Assembly: GCA_934101425.1 (NCBI GenBank)
Contig: CAKOQQ010000003.1
Span: 62,001 to 126,000 of the forward strand
Direction of reading: 5' to 3'
Source: an uncultured Bacilli bacterium
GTDB taxonomy: Bacteria > Bacillota_I > Bacilli_A > RF39 > UBA660
Length of the DNA stretch: 64,000 nt
Below, piece after piece: positions 60,223 to 64,000 of the stretch; the stretch's first letter is position 1, and every line of letters starts with the position of its first letter. Under the pieces are notes generated by a model, which did no database searches, had not been told where the DNA came from, and was given only the letters and a program-made list of their open reading frames with translations. The position numbers and the translations under genes were made by a program.

Positions 60223-61449
60223 TTACTTTATTATACCTGAATAATACTTTTTCTTTCCTCTTCTAATAACTAAAAATTTATCAAATAAACTATCTTTTTT
60301 AGTTATTACTTGGTTTACATCTGTAAACTTTTGTTCATTTATTGTAATAGATCCATTAGTAACAAATTCTCTTGCTTCTCTTTTACTAGAAGCTACTTTT
60401 CCTTCTACTAATAAATCAACAATATTGATATCACTATCTACTTCAAATGGTTCAATATTTGATAATGCACTTGCAAGTTCTTTTTCTGTTAAACTCTTTA
60501 TATTTCCACTAAATAATGCTTCACTAATTTTAAGTGCTTCATCATAATCTTCACTACCAAATAAGAATGTAATTACTTCACGAGCTAATGCCTTATGAGG
60601 AAGTCTAAGTTCTGGATTTTCTTTTAAACTAGCTTCTAAAGATTCAATTTCTTCTCTTGATAAGAATGTTAATTTCTTTAAGTATTCAATTACTTTTTCA
60701 TCTTCAGAATTTATTAAGAATTGATACCATTCATATGGACTAGTTTTTTCTCTATCTAACCATATTGCTTTTCCTTCACTTTTACCAAATTTAGTTCCAT
60801 CAGCTTTTGTAATAAGTGGCATAGTAAATCCATATGCTTCCTTACCAGTTTTCTTTCTAATAAGTTCAATACCTGATGTGATATTACCCCATTGATCTTG
60901 ACCACCAATTTGTAATGTACAACCTTTATTTTCAAATAACCATAAGAAGTCTAATGATTGCATTATCATATAAGAAAATTCAGTATAAGTAATACCAATA
61001 TCTAATCTTCTTTTTACTGTTTCCTTACTTAGCATGTAATTGATATTAAAAAATTTACCATAATCTCTTAAGTAATCTATAAAATTAATATCTTTACTCC
61101 AATCATAGTTATTAACTACTTCAAAACCAAATATATCTTCAACTTGTTTTCTTAATTTTTTATAATTATATTCAAGTTGTTCTTTTGTTATCATGGCTCT
61201 TTCTGCATTAGGCTTAGGATCTCCAATAAGTCCAGTTGCCCCACCTACTAATAAAATAGGATTATGTCCAGCTTCCTTTAATCTTTTAGCTACTAAGAAT
61301 GAAGAATAATGACCAATATGTAAACTATCACCTGTAGGATCTGTACCAATATAGAAAGTTAAACCACCTTCATTTAATTTTTTTTCAAGTTCAGGACTAC
61401 TAATATCATTTATAAGTCCTCTCCAAACCAATTCATCGTATAATTTCAT
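60223..61449 (-). CDS. tyrS: tyrosyl-tRNA synthetase
   Basis: Class I synthetase charging tRNA-Tyr. The HIGH motif appears as HIGHYSSF near residue 46, the Tyr-binding LQIGGQDQWGN near 195, and KMSKS as KFGKSEGKA near 233, a form common in TyrS. The C-terminal 60 residues are an S4-like RNA-binding domain (VASSKREAREFVTNGSITIN). Length 408 is normal. Its ATG overlaps the deoC TGA stop (ATGA), so translation is coupled to deoC. Expression is set by the Tyr T-box ahead of deoC. Confidence 0.97.
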   Translation of the reverse strand: MKLYDELVWRGLINDISSPELEKKLNEGGLTFYIGTDPTGDSLHIGHYSSFLVAKRLKEAGHNPILLVGGATGLIGDPKPNAERAMITKEQLEYNYKKLRKQVEDIFGFEVVNNYDWSKDINFIDYLRDYGKFFNINYMLSKETVKRRLDIGITYTEFSYMIMQSLDFLWLFENKGCTLQIGGQDQWGNITSGIELIRKKTGKEAYGFTMPLITKADGTKFGKSEGKAIWLDREKTSPYEWYQFLINSEDEKVIEYLKKLTFLSREEIESLEASLKENPELRLPHKALAREVITFLFGSEDYDEALKISEALFSGNIKSLTEKELASALSNIEPFEVDSDINIVDLLVEGKVASSKREAREFVTNGSITINEQKFTDVNQVITKKDSLFDKFLVIRRGKKKYYSGIIK

Positions 61450-62090
61450 AAATCTTCTCCTCCCATTATATTAACACCACTACTTGTACCAAGTCTTGAA
61501 GCTCCATGGCTAATAAACTCTACAGCAGTATCATAATCTTTAATTCCTCCACTAGCTTTTATTTCTAATGTTTCGCTTTTATGACTATTTATCAAATCTA
61601 AATCATTTATATTGCATCCTCTTGTTCCAAAACCAGTAGATGTCTTAATAAAATTAACAAATGTTTCATTACATATTTCAGTCATTTTAATTATTTCATC
61701 ATCAGTTAGATAACAAGTTTCAATTATTACTTTAAGCGTCTTGCCAGAAATAGAATCTCTTATTTCTTCTATTTCTTCTTTAACATAACTATATTCTTTA
61801 TCTTTAAGGGCTCCAATATTTATTACCATATCAATTTCATCAGCACCCTTACTTACAGCATCAATTGCTTCATAAGCTTTAACTTCTTTAGTATTCATTC
61901 CAAGAGGAAATCCTATAACAGTACAAACTAGCACACTAGTATTTTTTAAAATATCTTTAGCTAAAGGTACATAATATTGATGTACACATACCGCTTTAAA
62001 ATTATATTTAATTGCTTCCTCACATAATTTTGTAATATCTTCTATTGTTGCATAAGCTTTTAAATTTGTATGATCAATATTCTTATTCAT
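61446..62090 (-). CDS. deoC: deoxyribose-phosphate aldolase
   Basis: Class I aldolase splitting 2-deoxyribose 5-phosphate into acetaldehyde and glyceraldehyde 3-phosphate in deoxynucleoside catabolism. The Schiff-base lysine is in NFIKTSTGFG near residue 150, with the assisting Lys in EIKASGGI near 180, and VIGFPLG and DEIDMVINIG are seen. Length 214. It stands between a Tyr-specific T-box and tyrS, an unusual partner: catabolic carbon recovery is tied to tyrosine charging. The end TGA proves UGA is a stop here. Confidence 0.95.
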   Translation of the reverse strand: MNKNIDHTNLKAYATIEDITKLCEEAIKYNFKAVCVHQYYVPLAKDILKNTSVLVCTVIGFPLGMNTKEVKAYEAIDAVSKGADEIDMVINIGALKDKEYSYVKEEIEEIRDSISGKTLKVIIETCYLTDDEIIKMTEICNETFVNFIKTSTGFGTRGCNINDLDLINSHKSETLEIKASGGIKDYDTAVEFISHGASRLGTSSGVNIMGGEDL

Positions 62091-62099
62091 AATTCCTCC

Positions 62100-62305
62100 T
62101 TTTAAATAAAAAAATTATTATAACTTAAGGACGGAAATTCCGCGGTACCACCTTAATTCATAATAATTTATGCACTTTCATATATAACGGTATTACCCGA
62201 TTTGATTCAAAATATGTAACTTATTATTTAACCTTGATTAGTTTTCACCACCACTAATTCTCTTTTTACTAGTTAAATAACTATTTATTTATCGCCATCA
62301 AATTA
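62100..62305 (-). promoter_or_regulatory. T-box leader, tyrosine specifier (UAC)
   Basis: The T-box core AAGGTGGTACCGCGG lies at 62140-62154. The stem I distal element AGAGAATTAGTGGTGGTG is seen. The specifier triplet at 62216-62218 is UAC, followed by A and stem TATTT, as expected for tRNA-Tyr and tyrS. The terminator is an 18-bp stem (AATTATTATGAATTAAGG pairing with CCTTAAGTTATAATAATT) ending in T7. Uncharged tRNA-Tyr should favour read-through into deoC-tyrS. Confidence 0.92.
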
Positions 62306-62311
62306 ATATTG

Positions 62312-62340
62312 ATTATATAATTATTTGCATTCTTTGTCAA
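62312..62340 (-). promoter_or_regulatory. promoter of the Tyr T-box operon, inside the end of rbfA
   Basis: TTGACA, 17-base spacer, TATAAT: a perfect consensus promoter. The -35 lies inside the last codons of rbfA. Confidence 0.88.
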
Positions 62341-62671
62341 TATGTATTTTTTCTATTATATTTTCTATATTTTTAGCATACTCAATAGATTCATCATAAA
62401 CAAACTCTAATTCTGGAGTATGTCTTACATCAACTCTTTCAGATAATTCTTTTCTAATAAATTTACTAGCACCTTTAAGTTCCGTTAATACTTCTTTTTT
62501 ATCATCATCGTTAAGTAATCTAATATATACTTTAGCATAACTTAAATCACTAGTAATTTTACAATCAGTAACAACAACAAAATTAAGTCTTTTGTTTTTT
62601 ACCTCATTACTTAATATATAACTTATTTCTTTTACATAAGTACTTTCTAATCTGTCTATTTTCAAGCTCAT
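62321..62671 (-). CDS. rbfA: ribosome-binding factor A
   Basis: Cold-shock factor for 16S rRNA 5' end maturation on the 30S subunit. The KH-like fold signature includes RLESTYVKEISYILSNEVKN, VTDCKITSDLSYAKVYIRLL and the C-terminal RHTPELEFVYDESIEYAKNIENII. Length 116 is normal. It lies downstream of infB, the usual neighbour in the nusA-infB-rbfA cluster, but here separated from it by 128 bp with its own extended -10 promoter and a terminator after infB. Confidence 0.95.
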   Translation of the reverse strand: MSLKIDRLESTYVKEISYILSNEVKNKRLNFVVVTDCKITSDLSYAKVYIRLLNDDDKKEVLTELKGASKFIRKELSERVDVRHTPELEFVYDESIEYAKNIENIIEKIHIDKECK

Positions 62672-62686
62672 AATATCACCATATAC

Positions 62687-62695
62687 ATTATACCA
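62687..62695 (-). promoter_or_regulatory. extended -10 promoter of rbfA
   Basis: TGGTATAAT about 17 bp before the rbfA start codon, with a weak TTGTTT 18 bp upstream of it. With so short a leader the RBS is GGTGAT. Confidence 0.55.
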
Positions 62696-62782
62696 TAATA
62701 CTTAAAATAAAAACAAATAAATTATTCGTTTAATCGGTGTTAGCCATAACCCATTTTGTATCATTTATAGTATTTTTTTGTA

Positions 62783-62808
62783 AAGAAAAAAGGATAAAAC
62801 TATCCTTT
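62783..62808 (-). terminator. terminator of infB
   Basis: AAAGGATA-GTTT-TATCCTTT with T-run on the minus strand, overlapping the infB stop codon. Confidence 0.85.
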
Positions 62809-64000
62809 AATTTCTACCATTTCATAAGCTTCTATAACATCTTTTACTTTAATGTCATTATAGTTTTCAATAGTAATACCACATTCTAAACCTTTTTTAA
62901 CTTCTTTTACAGAATCTTTTTCTCTTTGAAGTGAATTTATACTACCGTCATATATAACAATACCATCTCTAATTATTCTAGCTTTTGCATCTCTTTTGAT
63001 AACTCCATCAGTTACATAAGATCCTGCAATAACTCCAACTTTAGAGAATTTAAATAATTGTCTTACTTCAGCTGAGCCAAGTACTTTTTCTTCATATGTT
63101 GGATCTAACATACCTTTCATAGCTGCTTCCATTTCTTCTACAGCTTTATAAATAATATTATATAATCTAATTTCTACTCCAGATTCTTTTGCATAATCCT
63201 TTATATCATTTGATGGTCTAACATTAAATCCAATAATTATTGCATTAGAAGCTTTAGCAAGTACTATATCACTTTCAGTAATTGAACCTACTGTACTTCT
63301 AAGTACTTTTACATTAACGCCTTCTACTTCAATCTTTTCTAATGAATTTTTAACAGCTTCACAGCTACCATTTACATCAGCTTTTACAATAACATTAATT
63401 TCCTTTATACCTTCTTTTATTTGACCAAATAAGTCATCTAAAGTTACGGCTTGTTTTGTAGAAGTATCTTTAAATTTATTTTGTTCTTTTCTTTGTTCAC
63501 TAATACTTCTAGCTTGTTTTTCAGATTCAAAAGCCATGAATTTATCTCCAGCTTTAGGAGTTTCATTAAGTCCTGTTATTTCTACTGGCATAGATGGTAA
63601 AGCTGCTGTTATTTCTTCACCTAAATCATTTTTTAAAGTTCTAACTTTACCATAAGCTTCTCCTACAACTATAGGATCTCCTAGTCTTAAAGTACCATTT
63701 TGAATTAAAAGAGTAACAATAGGTCCTACATGTTTATCAAGTCTTGATTCAATAACAGTTCCCATAGCATATCTATTTGGATTAGCTTTATATTCTTGCA
63801 TTTCTGCAACTAATAATATATTTTCTAATAATTCATCTATTCCTTCACCAGTTTTAGCAGATATATTAGTAAATATAGTATCTCCACCCCAAGAGTCCGG
63901 TGTAAGACCATATTCAGCTAATTCAGTCATAACTCTTTCTGGATTTGCATCTGGTTTATCAATTTTATTGATTGCAACCATAATTGGTACATTAGCTGCC
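62800..64000 (-). CDS. infB: translation initiation factor IF-2, 3' part
   Basis: The frame is open to the right edge, so only the C-terminal 399 residues are seen. The G4 motif NKID of the GTPase opens the fragment (PIMVAINKIDKPDANPERV), then FTNISAKTGEGIDELLENI (G5). Domain II (AMGTVIESRLDKHVGPIVTLLIQNGTL), domain III with NVIVKADVNGSCEAVKNSL, and the C-terminal IF2-C2 (AEVRQLFKFSKVGVIAGSYVTDGVI) follow. IF-2 loads initiator tRNA on the 30S subunit. Nothing is odd in the part visible. Confidence 0.96.
   Translation of the reverse strand, partial: AANVPIMVAINKIDKPDANPERVMTELAEYGLTPDSWGGDTIFTNISAKTGEGIDELLENILLVAEMQEYKANPNRYAMGTVIESRLDKHVGPIVTLLIQNGTLRLGDPIVVGEAYGKVRTLKNDLGEEITAALPSMPVEITGLNETPKAGDKFMAFESEKQARSISEQRKEQNKFKDTSTKQAVTLDDLFGQIKEGIKEINVIVKADVNGSCEAVKNSLEKIEVEGVNVKVLRSTVGSITESDIVLAKASNAIIIGFNVRPSNDIKDYAKESGVEIRLYNIIYKAVEEMEAAMKGMLDPTYEEKVLGSAEVRQLFKFSKVGVIAGSYVTDGVIKRDAKARIIRDGIVIYDGSINSLQREKDSVKEVKKGLECGITIENYNDIKVKDVIEAYEMVEIKG

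Noticed and set aside
61446..61449. Mollicute-like code in which UGA means Trp
   Set aside because: deoC ends in TGA in an ATGA overlap with tyrS, and the tryptophans I checked are TGG.
62696..62783. A hidden gene or RNA between rbfA and infB
   Set aside because: Only a promoter and a terminator are seen; no RBS-linked frame or convincing hairpins in the remaining bases.

Overview
The window is very AT-rich and almost all genes lie on the minus strand. Gene content is that of a monoderm low-GC Firmicute (class Bacilli or a close relative): ScpA/ScpB, EzrA, two T-box leaders, a ClpP with an intact triad and a Bacillus-type leader before rpsD. UGA is a stop codon (deoC ends in TGA, overlapping the tyrS start as ATGA), so this is not a code-4 Mollicute. 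A reduced, fermentative, uncultured gut lineage of the RF39 kind would fit, but that placement is inference.

Region 1 (1-19.9 kb) is the most unusual part. Read in the direction of transcription (right to left) it begins with two membrane proteins of unknown function. A Tad-type pilus set follows: a TadE-like pilin, CpaB/RcpC, the TadA/CpaF ATPase, TadB, TadC, a small Flp-like pilin, two more pilin-like proteins and a TadZ/CpaE-like protein. It runs directly into a Gram-positive type IV secretion (T4SS) set: two VirB2-like two-helix proteins, a very long VirB6/TrbL-like channel protein, a PrgI/VirB3-like protein, a TraC-like protein and the VirB4 ATPase. It closes with a C39-like peptidase, a lipoprotein and a SpoIID-domain protein that runs off the left edge. 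No relaxase, coupling protein, integrase or prepilin peptidase is seen in the window. A tRNA-Leu(CAA) gene borders the cluster.

Region 2 (20-30 kb) is housekeeping: scpAB, two small membrane proteins, a lipid operon (NlpC/P60-like, PlsC-like, diacylglycerol-kinase-like), phosphoketolase, a metallo-beta-lactamase-fold protein, a zinc-ribbon/SHOCT protein and a TrmA-family methyltransferase.

Region 3 (30-42 kb) holds a giant fusion of a type IV prepilin N-terminus with about ten InlB-type repeats, then an operon murL-murD-serS behind a T-box whose specifier reads as Ser (UCU). The murL-murD pair points to the route in which MurD adds L-Glu and MurL epimerises it. A CDF transporter, DNA polymerase I and an orphan gene that seems to start at AUA follow.

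Region 4 (42-50 kb) has two paralogous secreted proteins of about 1100 residues, each with roughly 40 cysteines, on either side of the GAPDH gene. Region 5 (50-64 kb) has a TGS-type nucleoside kinase, clpP, an overlooked 52-residue alpha/beta-type SASP-like gene, thiI, an anion permease, ezrA, rpsD with a structured leader, a second prepilin-like surface protein, an unidentified structured RNA of about 330 nt with its own promoter and terminator, an M3-like metallopeptidase, deoC-tyrS behind a Tyr T-box, rbfA and the 3' part of infB.
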